Shown here: positions 9,062 through 18,069 of the stretch, piece after piece
Position numbering within the stretch: the first letter of the stretch is position 1
How the letters are laid out: every line of letters begins with the position of its first letter
Origin: Pseudomonadota bacterium
GTDB lineage: Bacteria > Pseudomonadota > Alphaproteobacteria > Micropepsales > Micropepsaceae
DNA length: 64,000 nucleotides
NCBI GenBank assembly: GCA_016201105.1
Contig: JACQDN010000040.1
Span: forward strand, 1-64,000
Direction of reading: 5' to 3'
Notes under the pieces: generated by a model
Database searches by the model: none
Seen by the model: only the letters and a program-made list of their open reading frames with translations
What the model was told of the DNA's origin: nothing
Position numbers and translations under genes: made by a program

Positions 9062-10063
9062 ATGAACAATCACGTGAAAATCTTGTTCTGTGCGTTGGTT
9101 GGCGCGATAGCCATCCGCGGACCGGCGGTTGCGGACTGTAAACCGCAAACTCTCCTTTCAAGCGTCGATATGGCCTCGACCGAAAATCGCGACGCCTTCT
9201 TTGTACCGGTATCGATCAACGGGACGTCGAAATTCATGCTCTTGGACACAGCCGGCGGCATCAGCTCTTTGACGTCACACACCGCCGAGAAAATGCAGCT
9301 GCCTACCCGGCATGTAAGGATTGAGCAGATCAACGTATCGGGGCAGCAATCGGATTTGGCGGCGAAAACTCAGACGTTCGATATTGGGTCGCTTCGTGCG
9401 AACTCCATGGAATTCATGATAGCTCCGGGCAACATGCTGGGAGACGATGACCAAGTTGCCGGGCTGCTGGGACCGAGCATCTTGAGGAACTACGACGTCT
9501 CCGCGGATTTCGGCAGCAACAAGCTCGATCTCATCTCGCCCGACCACTGCGAGGGCAAAGTCATCTATTGGCCAGCCGATGTCGTGGCCGTCGTGCCTAT
9601 TCATATTTCCAAAGATGGAGGTATCCACTTCAACGTCACGCTCGATGGCGTGACGGTACACGCCCAGTTGGACACAGGCGCCGGCAATTCCACGCTGACG
9701 GCACGCACCGCCGAAAGCGATTTCAAACTGACGTCCAAGTCGCCGGATATGGTTGTGCTGGATCATCTTGAAGGCCACGCTAATGCGATCATTTACCAGC
9801 ATAAGTTCGCTACACTGGACTTTGAAGGTTTGGCTGTTTCAAACATCGCAGTCGATATAATGCCTGACTTGATTCGCAATTGGTTGGACGACTCCGCGGA
9901 TCTGGGCACTCACGTCAAAGACACAAGCATCGAAAATCAGCAGCCCGACATGCTGTTGGGGATGAACGTCTTGAAGCATCTGCACATCTACATCGCCTAT
10001 AAGGAGGAAAAACTCTACATCACGCCGGCCAACCCACCGCTTGGCACGGCGAAATCGAACTAG
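9062..10063 (+). CDS. secreted two-lobed retropepsin-like protein, paralogue
   Basis: 333 residues with a signal peptide (about residues 1-24, ending AVADC). The first lobe reads MLLDTAGG with Asp62 and the second QLDTGAGNS with Asp204, so one lobe has DTA in place of DTG. DTA can still support catalysis in some retropepsins, so activity is open. The middle segment DHCEGKVIYW and the C-terminal HIYIAYKEEKLYI match the preceding gene. It is separated from it by 77 bases and probably co-transcribed after duplication. GGGGCGGGGGCTGT precedes the ATG. Confidence 0.72.
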   Translation: MNNHVKILFCALVGAIAIRGPAVADCKPQTLLSSVDMASTENRDAFFVPVSINGTSKFMLLDTAGGISSLTSHTAEKMQLPTRHVRIEQINVSGQQSDLAAKTQTFDIGSLRANSMEFMIAPGNMLGDDDQVAGLLGPSILRNYDVSADFGSNKLDLISPDHCEGKVIYWPADVVAVVPIHISKDGGIHFNVTLDGVTVHAQLDTGAGNSTLTARTAESDFKLTSKSPDMVVLDHLEGHANAIIYQHKFATLDFEGLAVSNIAVDIMPDLIRNWLDDSADLGTHVKDTSIENQQPDMLLGMNVLKHLHIYIAYKEEKLYITPANPPLGTAKSN

Positions 10064-10188
10064 GCCTTGGTGCCTTCGGCTCTTGGTGCGGAGCCGACCT
10101 TACCGCTGCGCAATCCTGGGCGGATGCCGCTTGACCCGGTCCCCAATTGCCCTACACATGGCGGCGGCCAAGGCTAAGGGGACCGGCG

Positions 10189-10629
10189 ATGTCGCTGATT
10201 TTTGAATCTTCCTATTACGCGTTCGGGTTCTATGTCGCGCTGAATGCGTTGATCATGCTCGTCCTGAGCGTTCTGGTCGTGCGCGCCCGCGTGGTGACGC
10301 AGACCAATATCGGCGACGGCGGCAAGCCCGAAATGGCTGCTCCACTTCGTGCGCACGGCAACAACACCGAATACGTCCCCATGGGACTGCTGCTCATGCT
10401 GGCGCTCATCAGCCCCATCGGCGACGGCGGAGCTCCGATCTTGCTGGTACACAGTGTGGGCGCGACCTTGACCATCGGCCGCATCGTTCACGCGCTCGGC
10501 CTTTCGCGTTCGACGGGAACCAGCCTTTTCCGCCTTATAGGAATGATGCTCACCTGGATCTCCTTCCTCATCGGCATCGCAGGCCTCATCTGGTTGATCT
10601 TCTTTTCCGAACCGGCTCCACTTACATAA
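10189..10629 (+). CDS. MAPEG-family membrane protein
   Basis: 146 residues from ATG 10189 with TAAGGGG upstream; the longer frame from 10147 adds an arginine-rich non-membrane stretch unlike the family. Four hydrophobic segments are visible. The EMAAPLRAHGNNTEYVPMG region with conserved Arg, Asn and Glu is the MAPEG hallmark (glutathione-dependent eicosanoid/xenobiotic enzymes; bacterial members are often YecN-like). It ends three bases before the PmbA start, so the two are co-transcribed. Substrate unknown. Confidence 0.85.
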   Translation: MSLIFESSYYAFGFYVALNALIMLVLSVLVVRARVVTQTNIGDGGKPEMAAPLRAHGNNTEYVPMGLLLMLALISPIGDGGAPILLVHSVGATLTIGRIVHALGLSRSTGTSLFRLIGMMLTWISFLIGIAGLIWLIFFSEPAPLT

Positions 10630-10632
10630 GCC

Positions 10633-11976
10633 GTGGTGAAAAGACAGAATCGCAGAGAAACTCTCGAACGCCTCATCAAGGCCGCGCGCGCTGCGGGCGC
10701 AAGTGCGGCGGACGCCCTTATTGTCGAGAGCGTCTCGTCCGGCGTGTCCTACCGGCTGGGAAACCTTGAAGACCTGGAGCGATCGGAGTCCGCCGATCTG
10801 GGTCTGCGTGTTTTCGTCGGCGAACGCATCGCGTTCGTGTCCTCGACCGACCTTTCCGAACGCGCGCTGGCCGATTTGCCGGCACGAGCCGTCGCCATGG
10901 CAAGGCTTGCGCCGGAAGATAAGTACGCCTGCCTTGCTCCGGCGGAAGATCTTGCGACCTCGTTTCCGGCGCTCGATACGGAGGATCCCGTCGAGCCTGT
11001 CGCCGAGAAACTGATCGAACAAGCGCGCACCGTCGAGGGCGCGGCGATGGCGGTCAAGGGCGTCACCAATTCCGAAGGCGGCGGCGCGAGCTACAGCCGC
11101 AGCGCCATTGCACTAGCCACCAGCGAAGGCTTCTTCGGCAGCTACGCCGCGACCAGCCACAGCATCGGTGTCGCCGTGCTGGCCGGCGAAGGCACCGCCA
11201 TGGAACGCGACTACGAAAGCGCCAGCGCCCGGCATGCGGGCGATCTGGAGAGCGCGGAAAGCGTGGGCCGGCATGCCGGAGAATTGACCGTCGCCCGCCT
11301 CAATCCGCGCAAGGTGAAATCGCAAGCCGTGCCCGTCGTCTACGATCCCCGCGTCGCAGCGGGAATCGTGGGGCATTTCGTGGGCGCGATTTCGGGAGCG
11401 TCGATCGCGCGCGGCGTAAGCTTTCTGAAAGACCGCATGGGGGAAATCGTTTTCGCGCCCGCCATCAACATCATCGACGACCCGCATCGCCTTCGGGGAC
11501 TGCGCTCCAAGCCTTTCGACGGCGAAGGCGTGCGCAACCGGCGCACCGCGCTGATCGAAAACGGCGTTCTGAAAACCTGGCTGCTCGACTGCTCGAGCGC
11601 AAAGCAGCTCGGCCTCAAGACGACGGGGCATGCGGCGCGCGGCACTGGCGGGCCGCCCATGCCCTCACCCACCAATCTCTACATGGAACCTGGAACGCAT
11701 ACGCGCGATGCCTTGATGGCGGACATCAGGCAAGGGTTCTACGTGACCGAATTGATGGGCATGGGCGTGAACGGGGTGACCGGCGATTACAGCCGCGGCG
11801 CGTCCGGTTTCTGGATCGAGAACGGCAAGATCTCCTATCCCGTCTCCGGCGTCACCATCGCCGGCAATCTGAAGGATATGTTCCGCAACCTGACGCCGGC
11901 AAACGACCTCGTCTTCAAGTACGGCACCAATGCGCCCACTTTGAGAATAGATGGAATGACGGTCGCCGGCGCATAG
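10633..11976 (+). CDS. pmbA: PmbA/TldE-type metalloprotease-family subunit
   Basis: 447 residues, normal for PmbA (TldE). The N-terminal domain begins RETLERLIKAARAAGASAADA and carries the LGLRVFVGERIAFVSS strand. The C-terminal beta-rich domain contains the VVYDPRVAAGIVGH segment and ends GNLKDMFRNLTPANDL, both typical. TldE pairs with TldD to form a heterodimeric protease that matures microcin/PQQ-like peptides and degrades unfolded small proteins; TldE itself lacks the HExxxH metal site. Start is GTG 10633 (or 10636). No tldD is in the window. In alphaproteobacteria pmbA commonly sits next to an inositol-monophosphatase-like gene, as here. Confidence 0.9.
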   Translation: MVKRQNRRETLERLIKAARAAGASAADALIVESVSSGVSYRLGNLEDLERSESADLGLRVFVGERIAFVSSTDLSERALADLPARAVAMARLAPEDKYACLAPAEDLATSFPALDTEDPVEPVAEKLIEQARTVEGAAMAVKGVTNSEGGGASYSRSAIALATSEGFFGSYAATSHSIGVAVLAGEGTAMERDYESASARHAGDLESAESVGRHAGELTVARLNPRKVKSQAVPVVYDPRVAAGIVGHFVGAISGASIARGVSFLKDRMGEIVFAPAINIIDDPHRLRGLRSKPFDGEGVRNRRTALIENGVLKTWLLDCSSAKQLGLKTTGHAARGTGGPPMPSPTNLYMEPGTHTRDALMADIRQGFYVTELMGMGVNGVTGDYSRGASGFWIENGKISYPVSGVTIAGNLKDMFRNLTPANDLVFKYGTNAPTLRIDGMTVAGA

Positions 11977-12015
11977 ACCTTTCTGTTTAAAACGGATTCC
12001 ATTTCCGGAGACGCA

Positions 12016-12645
12016 ATGGAAGCTCGCAGGGAAGAGACATCACTCCTGGCAGGCTATGTGAGCGCTTTTTCTTATCTCGCTGGGGTTTTGTCTGGGATTG
12101 CCGTTGTCGCCGCGATGTTGGCGCCCAGGGGAATACCGGAGTCCCACGATATCGCTCGCTGGCTCACAATGATGTTCGTGGCAGCCATGATACTCTTGCT
12201 CTATGGCGGCCTTCGCTTGTTGCTCGCCGCTTTCGTTCCCTTGCGTGTTTCTTGGTCGCGCCTTCGCGCACCACTGACTACTCTGCTGTTCGTTATTGCC
12301 TTCGTTGGAGAGTGGCTATTGCTGTATCCGTCTAACGACGACAAGAGCCTGCAATACACGTATTGGAAAGTCGGGTTGTATCCATTCAATTTGGATTTGG
12401 ATGACGTCACAGGCGTGTTCTGGTCGGACCCAGGACGCCGGGAATTCGTGATCGGCAAGACTGAACAACAGTTGCGAGAAAAATTTGGCTATTTGAAACC
12501 CATTTCAAAAATGACGCCAAACTTTCAGGAGTGCTACAGAGAGGTCGCCAACGGAAAGAAGGCTTTTTTTATCAGGGAGAGTTGGTTGATGATCGTGTTC
12601 GACGGCGATAATGCAATTGATCTCGTCTTGATGAAACCCTGCTAA
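12016..12645 (+). CDS. hypothetical membrane protein
   Basis: 209 residues, no family recognised. Three hydrophobic segments lie at about residues 13-33, 50-75 and 85-105. They are followed by a soluble C-terminal half with two cysteines (FQECYREV near residue 174 and the last residue). Start ATG 12016 follows CCGGAGAC. Its stop overlaps the next start in TAATG, suggesting translational coupling with the CysQ-like gene. Codon use is slightly more AT-rich than its neighbours, so it may be a later insertion between pmbA and cysQ. Confidence 0.6.
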   Translation: MEARREETSLLAGYVSAFSYLAGVLSGIAVVAAMLAPRGIPESHDIARWLTMMFVAAMILLLYGGLRLLLAAFVPLRVSWSRLRAPLTTLLFVIAFVGEWLLLYPSNDDKSLQYTYWKVGLYPFNLDLDDVTGVFWSDPGRREFVIGKTEQQLREKFGYLKPISKMTPNFQECYREVANGKKAFFIRESWLMIVFDGDNAIDLVLMKPC

Positions 12646-13445
12646 TGCCGACCGACCTGCATCTACTCGAGACAACCGTCCGCGAAGCGGGCGCTATCGC
12701 CCGAAAGTATTTCGGCGGTTCCTACAAGACTTGGAATAAAGCCGGCCAGCCGGTGACGGATGCCGATATCGAGGTCAATGCGTTCTTGCACACGCATTTG
12801 AGATCGGCGCGGCCGAATTTTGGCTGGCTCTCCGAAGAGACCGAAGACGTTCCCGCTCAGCGGGCATCGGAATGCACATTCATCGTGGATCCGATCGACG
12901 GAACGACCGCTTTCGTGAAAGGGCGGCCTCACTTTTCGATCTCGGTCGCGGTCGTGCGCGACGGTCAGCCGACGTCCGGCATCGTATTCAATCCCATCAC
13001 CGAGGAGTGCTTCACCGCGGCCCGGGGAGAAGGCGCCACGCTGAACGGAACACCAATTCATGCGAGCGATCGGGTGCAAGTCGAAGGCTGCAGGATGCTT
13101 GGCGCCAAAGATGTCTTCGCGCACCCCGCATGGAACGCTCCACCCAACCGGCCTTGGCCGCCGATGCACATCGAGACGCGCAGCTCCATCGCCTATCGCA
13201 TGGCGCTGGTTGCGTCGGGCGCGTTCGATGCCGCGCTGTTTCTTTCAGCCAAGCACGACTGGGACGTGGCAGCGGGCGATCTCATCGTGCGCGAGGCGGG
13301 CGGAGTGGTGACCCATCACGACGGCACGCCGCCGCGTTACAATGGCAAAGAAACTTTGCAGCCCTCCATGGTGTGTGCCGGACCGAACCTTCACCCACTG
13401 CTCCTGGAACGCCTGCAGCATCTGAAACTGCCACGACGGGGATGA
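12645..13445 (+). CDS. cysQ: CysQ-like 3'(2'),5'-bisphosphate nucleotidase / inositol monophosphatase family
   Basis: 266 residues with both metal-binding signatures of the Li-sensitive phosphatase superfamily: VDPIDGTTAFVKG (WxDPIDGT type) and HDWDVAAGDLIVREAGG, plus the upstream SEET glutamates. CysQ removes the 3' phosphate of PAP/PAPS and so links to sulfate assimilation; inositol-1-phosphatase activity is the alternative. The start overlaps the upstream stop by one base and the stop overlaps the next gene (ATGA), so it is in an operon. Confidence 0.82.
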   Translation: MPTDLHLLETTVREAGAIARKYFGGSYKTWNKAGQPVTDADIEVNAFLHTHLRSARPNFGWLSEETEDVPAQRASECTFIVDPIDGTTAFVKGRPHFSISVAVVRDGQPTSGIVFNPITEECFTAARGEGATLNGTPIHASDRVQVEGCRMLGAKDVFAHPAWNAPPNRPWPPMHIETRSSIAYRMALVASGAFDAALFLSAKHDWDVAAGDLIVREAGGVVTHHDGTPPRYNGKETLQPSMVCAGPNLHPLLLERLQHLKLPRRG

Positions 13446-13684
13446 TCATGGCCCAACGCGAATCCCAGCTCCTTCATCTTGTCTTCGGCGGAGAACTGGT
13501 TTCCACCCACGGCCTTGAGTTCAAGGACCTTTCCAAGCTCGACATCGTCGGCATCTATCCCAATTACAAAGCCGCGTTGGAGGCCTGGCGCGGCAAGGCC
13601 CAGGCCACCGTCGACAACGCCCAGATGCGCTATTTTGTCGTGCATCTGCACAAGCTTATGGAGCCAGAGCTCGACAAGTCTTAA
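13442..13684 (+). CDS. DUF4170 family small protein
   Basis: 80 residues starting at ATG 13442, overlapping the cysQ-like stop codon (ATGA); a second in-frame ATG is two codons later. The sequence LLHLVFGGELVSTHGLEF and YFVVHLHKLMEP matches the small alphaproteobacterial DUF4170 family, which is regularly found between the inositol-monophosphatase gene and the lipid A transport/Kdo transferase genes. No enzymatic motif is visible; function unknown. Confidence 0.8.
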   Translation: MIMAQRESQLLHLVFGGELVSTHGLEFKDLSKLDIVGIYPNYKAALEAWRGKAQATVDNAQMRYFVVHLHKLMEPELDKS

Positions 13685-13734
13685 CCACTCCTTCCTCGCG
13701 CCCGCCAGCCGGGCCGTGCTAGACCGACGCCTCC

Positions 13735-15573
13735 ATGGATACGCGCACCAAACCTCGCCCCGCCGTCACCCAGACGCCTGCGCCGCATTCCGCGAGCGAC
13801 GGTTCGATAATCCGCCGCCTGGCGCGCGACTATCTCGTCGGACAGCGCGGTGTCCTGCTGCTCGCCTTCCTCTGCATGGGCGTCACAGCGGCTATGAACG
13901 GCGCCTTCGCCTGGGTGCTCGATCCCGTCATCAAGAAAGTGTTTCTCGACAAGAACACCACTGAATTGTTGCTGATCTGCGTCGGCATCGTCGGCATCGT
14001 CGCGGTGCGCGCGGTGGCCAGCTTCGGACAGGAAGCGCTGCTCAATTCCATCGCCGAACGCATCGTGGCGTTCACGCAGCGCGACATGTTCCGCAGCCAG
14101 ATCAAGCTCGATATCGGCGCGCTCAACGCCAGCCATTCCGGCGAGCTGATCTCGAAGTTTCTCTACGACACGACTCTGCTGCGCAATGCCATCACACGCG
14201 GCGTGGCCGGCATCGGCTTGCAGTTCCTCACGCTGATCGCGCTGCTGGCCGTGATGATCTATCAGGACTGGCAACTGACCCTCATCTCGCTCGTCCTCCT
14301 GCCGCCGGTTGCCTGGGTGACCGGTGGACTAAGCCGTTCGCTGCGCAAGGCCTCCACGCGCGGGATGGAGCAATCCGGCGTGCTGGCGCGGGTGCTGTCG
14401 GAGGCTCTCGGGGGGCGGCGAATCATCAAGGCGTACAATCTCGAAGATCACTCGGCCGAGCTCGCGGACCGGCGCATCGCTGATCGTCTCAAATACCTGC
14501 TGCGCGCCGTGCGTACGCGCGCAGCCGCTATTCCCTCGACCGATCTCATCGGGGGCATCGCCGCGGCTTTCACTATCGCTTTTGCCGGCTATCAGCACAG
14601 TCGCGGCCAGCTCGAGATCAATCAGTTCGTTTCCTTTGTCGGCGCGATGATCCTGGCGCAACAGCCGGTGCGTACGCTGAGCCAGCTTTGGACGATCTCG
14701 GCCGAAGGCCTGTCCGCCGCAAATCGCATCTTCGCCATCATCGACGCCCGCCCTGCCATCACGGACAAGCCCGACGCCAAGGCCCTGACCATTGCGCCGG
14801 CCCCGATCGGCGGCGCCGTGCGCTTCAAGGACGTGTCGTTTTCCTACGGCGCGGAATCGGGCACACCGACAGTCGATCGCGTTTCGCTCGAGATTCTACC
14901 CGGCAAGAAGGTGGCGCTCGTCGGTCCGTCAGGCGCTGGAAAATCCACGATCTTCAATCTTCTATTGCGTTTCTACGATTTCGATTCCGGCACAGTGACA
15001 ATCGACAATCAGGATATCCGCGACGTCACGCTGGCGTCCCTGCGCGACCACATCGCACTGGTGACACAGGATCCGATCCTGTTCGATGAATCGGTTGCCG
15101 AGAACATTTCCTTGGGCCGGCAGGGTGCCAAGCGAAGCGACATCGAAGCTGCGGCGCAAGCTGCCGCCGCGCACGGCTTCATCAGCGAACTGCCCGACGG
15201 TTACGATACCCAAGTCGGCGAAGGCGGCCTCAAGCTTTCCGGCGGACAGCGTCAACGCATCGCGATCGCGCGCGCCATGTTGCGCGACGCGCCGATTCTG
15301 CTGTTGGACGAAGCGACGTCGGCGCTCGACACCGAAAGCGAACGCCAAGTGCAGGACGCACTGGCGACACTCATGAAGGGCCGCACCACCATCGTGATCG
15401 CCCACCGACTTTCCACCGTGATGGACGCAGATCGTCTCTATGTTCTGGATCGCGGCCGCGTCGTGGAATCGGGGACCCATGGCGAATTGGTAGCGCGCAA
15501 CGGACTTTACGCGCGTCTCTATCAGCGCGATTTTGCCGAGGGCGAAACCGCGCCGCAAGCACAGCTCGGCTGA
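13735..15573 (+). CDS. msbA: MsbA-type lipid A flippase (ABC transporter, permease-ATPase fusion)
   Basis: 612 residues. Six-helix exporter domain (about residues 30-320), then an ABC ATPase with Walker A GPSGAGKST, signature LSGGQRQR, Walker B ILLLDEATSALD and the H-loop IAHRLST. As a half-transporter it would act as a homodimer in the inner membrane, flipping core-lipid A. The downstream genes waaA and lpxK make Kdo2-lipid A, which supports MsbA over a generic multidrug exporter. It ends five bases before waaA. Confidence 0.9.
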   Translation: MDTRTKPRPAVTQTPAPHSASDGSIIRRLARDYLVGQRGVLLLAFLCMGVTAAMNGAFAWVLDPVIKKVFLDKNTTELLLICVGIVGIVAVRAVASFGQEALLNSIAERIVAFTQRDMFRSQIKLDIGALNASHSGELISKFLYDTTLLRNAITRGVAGIGLQFLTLIALLAVMIYQDWQLTLISLVLLPPVAWVTGGLSRSLRKASTRGMEQSGVLARVLSEALGGRRIIKAYNLEDHSAELADRRIADRLKYLLRAVRTRAAAIPSTDLIGGIAAAFTIAFAGYQHSRGQLEINQFVSFVGAMILAQQPVRTLSQLWTISAEGLSAANRIFAIIDARPAITDKPDAKALTIAPAPIGGAVRFKDVSFSYGAESGTPTVDRVSLEILPGKKVALVGPSGAGKSTIFNLLLRFYDFDSGTVTIDNQDIRDVTLASLRDHIALVTQDPILFDESVAENISLGRQGAKRSDIEAAAQAAAAHGFISELPDGYDTQVGEGGLKLSGGQRQRIAIARAMLRDAPILLLDEATSALDTESERQVQDALATLMKGRTTIVIAHRLSTVMDADRLYVLDRGRVVESGTHGELVARNGLYARLYQRDFAEGETAPQAQLG

Positions 15574-15578
15574 AAAGA

Positions 15579-16859
15579 ATGTCGTCACCTCCGTTCGGTC
15601 TTCTCGCCTATCGCTATGCCACGATGGCGCTTTCGCCAGTGATCCCGCTTGCCCTTCGCCAGCGTGTCGAGCGGGGCAAAGAAGATAAAGATCGCCTTGG
15701 CGAACGACTGGGCCGCGCGGGCCGCGCGCGACCGCAAGGCACGCTGATCTGGGTCCATGGCGCAAGCGTCGGAGAGTGCATGGCAGCGCTTCCCCTCATC
15801 GAAAAGTTGTTGGAGAAATCTGACCGTACCGTGCTGCTCACAAGCGGAACGGTGACGTCTGCCAGACTCATGGCTGAACGGTTGCCGCCGCGCGCCATTC
15901 ATCAGTTCACACCGATCGATACGCCGGCATCGATCAAGAGATTTCTCGACCACTGGAAGCCCGATGCGGGCTTGTTCGTGGATTCGGAAATCTGGCCAAA
16001 CATGTTGAGCCTGGCCCACGAATGTGGAATCCCGCTGGCTCTCATCAACGGCCGTATGTCGGAACGCTCTTATATGGGATGGCGGCGGGCAAAAAGGACG
16101 GCAAAAGCCATTCTGTCTCTCTATGACGTCACCTTGGCGATAGACCGTGAGACGGCAGACCGGCTCGAAGCGCTCGGCGCGCGCCGCGTTGAAATTTCCG
16201 GCAGTCTGAAGGCGGATGCGCCGCCACTTCCCTTCGATCCCGCGAAATTGGAGAGTTTGCGCAAGGCAGCCTGCGATCGACCCATTCTGCTGGCGGCGCA
16301 AACCCATCCCGGCGAAGACGAAACCATCCTTCCCGCGTACGACCAGCTGCGCCAGAAATTTCCCAACCTCCTGAGCGTCATCGTTCCACGCCATCCCGAA
16401 CGCGGCGCAGAAATCGCCATGCTGTGCGGGACGCGCGCGATGCTGAGACGCTCGGAGGGACGAGAGCTCGAAGCTTCGACCGCGGTCTATATCGCCGACA
16501 CCATGGGCGAGCTTGGGCTCTTTTATCGCCTCGCTTCTTTCGCGTTCATCGGCGGAAGCCTCATTCCCCACGGCGGACAAAATCCGCTGGAGCCCGCGAG
16601 GCTGCATTGTGCGGTGCTCGCCGGTCCTCATACGCACAATTTCACGGGCGCCTATCAGGCGATTTTCGCCGAACAAGGCATGGGCCTCGTGCGCTCGTCG
16701 TCGGACATTGCGCAAATTGCCGAACAACTGCTCGCCAGTCCCACGGAGGCGTGCCGGCTTGGCAACGCGGCGGCCCGGGGCGCAGCGACACTCGGTGGCG
16801 CGGTCGAGAAGACCTATCTCGCCGTCGAAGCGATGCTGGCCGGCCATGCGCGCGCCTGA
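15579..16859 (+). CDS. waaA: 3-deoxy-D-manno-octulosonic acid (Kdo) transferase
   Basis: 426 residues, GT30 family. Recognisable blocks: LIWVHGASVGE near residue 58 (with the catalytic Glu), the DSEIWPN segment, PRHPERG, and the C-terminal donor-binding FIGGSLIPHGGQNPLEPA. It transfers Kdo from CMP-Kdo to lipid IVA at the cytoplasmic face of the inner membrane. The frame overlaps the lpxK start by 14 bases, and msbA lies just upstream, forming a lipid A operon. Confidence 0.93.
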   Translation: MSSPPFGLLAYRYATMALSPVIPLALRQRVERGKEDKDRLGERLGRAGRARPQGTLIWVHGASVGECMAALPLIEKLLEKSDRTVLLTSGTVTSARLMAERLPPRAIHQFTPIDTPASIKRFLDHWKPDAGLFVDSEIWPNMLSLAHECGIPLALINGRMSERSYMGWRRAKRTAKAILSLYDVTLAIDRETADRLEALGARRVEISGSLKADAPPLPFDPAKLESLRKAACDRPILLAAQTHPGEDETILPAYDQLRQKFPNLLSVIVPRHPERGAEIAMLCGTRAMLRRSEGRELEASTAVYIADTMGELGLFYRLASFAFIGGSLIPHGGQNPLEPARLHCAVLAGPHTHNFTGAYQAIFAEQGMGLVRSSSDIAQIAEQLLASPTEACRLGNAAARGAATLGGAVEKTYLAVEAMLAGHARA

Positions 16860-17820
16860 GTTCTGGCAACAGAAGGATTACACCGCAAAGTTAGCGGTGG
16901 CCGCCCTGTCGCCGGTCGGATGGATCTATGGTGCGACGGTGGCGTGGAAGCACGCCAACGCAAAGCCATACCGTCCGCGCGCCAAAGTCCTCTGCATCGG
17001 AAATCTGACGGCCGGCGGAAGCGGGAAGACGCCGATTGCGATCGCGGTTGCGCGGGCGCTGGTCGCGCGAGGATTGAAGCCCGCGATCCTGTCTCGCGGC
17101 TACGGCGGGCGGATGCACGGACCGGCCTATATCGATGTTGCGCGCGACAGCGCCGCCGAGACCGGCGACGAACCGTTGCTGCTCGCCGCGGCCGCCCCCG
17201 TGATCGTCGCGCGCGATCGCAAAGCGGGCGCGGAACTCGCCGACAAGAACGGCACCGACGTCATCGTGATGGACGATGGATATCAAAATTTCGCGCTACA
17301 GAAAGATCTGTCTCTTGTCGTCGTCGACGCCGCGGCCGGTTTCGGAAACCGCAGAATTCTTCCCGCCGGTCCGTTGCGCGAACCCGTGCCGCAGGGCCTG
17401 GCGCGGGCCGATGCCGTCGTTCTCTTAGGCAACGGTTCGCCCTCTCTCGCCGGTTTTTTCGGACCGGTGCTGAGAGCGCAGCTGACGCCCGTTGACGTGC
17501 TCAATCTGGCCGGCAAGCGCGTGCTGGCGTTCGCCGGCATTGGAAGACCGCAAAAGTTCTTCGAGACCTTGCGCGCCTTGGGCGCCGAGATCGTCGAAGC
17601 GCGTGCATATGCCGACCATCACGCTTACGCCGCCTCGGAGATCGCCAGGCTTAAAGCACGCGCTCGCGGCACGCATTCCATGCTGGTCACGACGGAAAAA
17701 GACTACGTGCGCCTCACCTCCCAGGACCGCGACGACATCCGCTTTCTGCCGGTGCGCGCGGCCTTCGAAAATCAAAGCGAGCTCGAACGCTTGCTTGACC
17801 GCGTGGCTGGCCCGCGATAG
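16846..17820 (+). CDS. lpxK: tetraacyldisaccharide 4'-kinase
   Basis: 324 residues from ATG 16846, inside the end of waaA. The family P-loop is NLTAGGSGKTPI (atypical Walker A of LpxK), preceded by RPRAKVLCIG. The RGYGG and VIVMDDGYQN motifs and the late HHAYAASEI (DHHxY type) are all present. LpxK phosphorylates the 4' position of lipid A disaccharide using ATP. The upstream open frame is only the waaA shadow. A palindromic repeat element lies between this gene and the next. Confidence 0.93.
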   Translation: MRAPEFWQQKDYTAKLAVAALSPVGWIYGATVAWKHANAKPYRPRAKVLCIGNLTAGGSGKTPIAIAVARALVARGLKPAILSRGYGGRMHGPAYIDVARDSAAETGDEPLLLAAAAPVIVARDRKAGAELADKNGTDVIVMDDGYQNFALQKDLSLVVVDAAAGFGNRRILPAGPLREPVPQGLARADAVVLLGNGSPSLAGFFGPVLRAQLTPVDVLNLAGKRVLAFAGIGRPQKFFETLRALGAEIVEARAYADHHAYAASEIARLKARARGTHSMLVTTEKDYVRLTSQDRDDIRFLPVRAAFENQSELERLLDRVAGPR

Positions 17821-17862
17821 CCAAACGCATGGTCGATCTGGTCCCTTTCGTTTGTGCGATCG

Positions 17863-18050
17863 ACCCTCCCCTTGAGGGAGGGTCGAAATCGATTTTGAGC
17901 GAATGCGAAAATACGATTTTGGGGAGGGATCATGCCGGGTCCGTGAAAACCAGCGTGCAAATTTCAAGGAGTGGCTTCGTTCAAGCAGCGCGGCATGACC
18001 CCTCCCCGAAATTTGCTTCGCAAATTTCGACCCTCCCTCAAGGGGAGGGT
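17863..18050. repeat. intergenic palindromic repeat element with perfect 27-bp terminal inverted repeats
   Basis: The left end 17863-17889 (ACCCTCCCCTTGAGGGAGGG, then TCGAAAT) is the exact reverse complement of 18024-18050. Each arm is itself nearly palindromic (CCCTCC..GGAGGG). Inside, GGGGAGGGATCATGCCG is mirrored imperfectly by CGGCATGACCCCTCCCC, so the complementarity extends well inward. No gene fits here. This is the form of a REP/BIME-like or small non-autonomous (MITE-like) element between lpxK and the acyltransferase. It would form a strong hairpin in RNA. Confidence 0.75.
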
Positions 18051-18069
18051 AGTTTGATCGGTAAATTTC

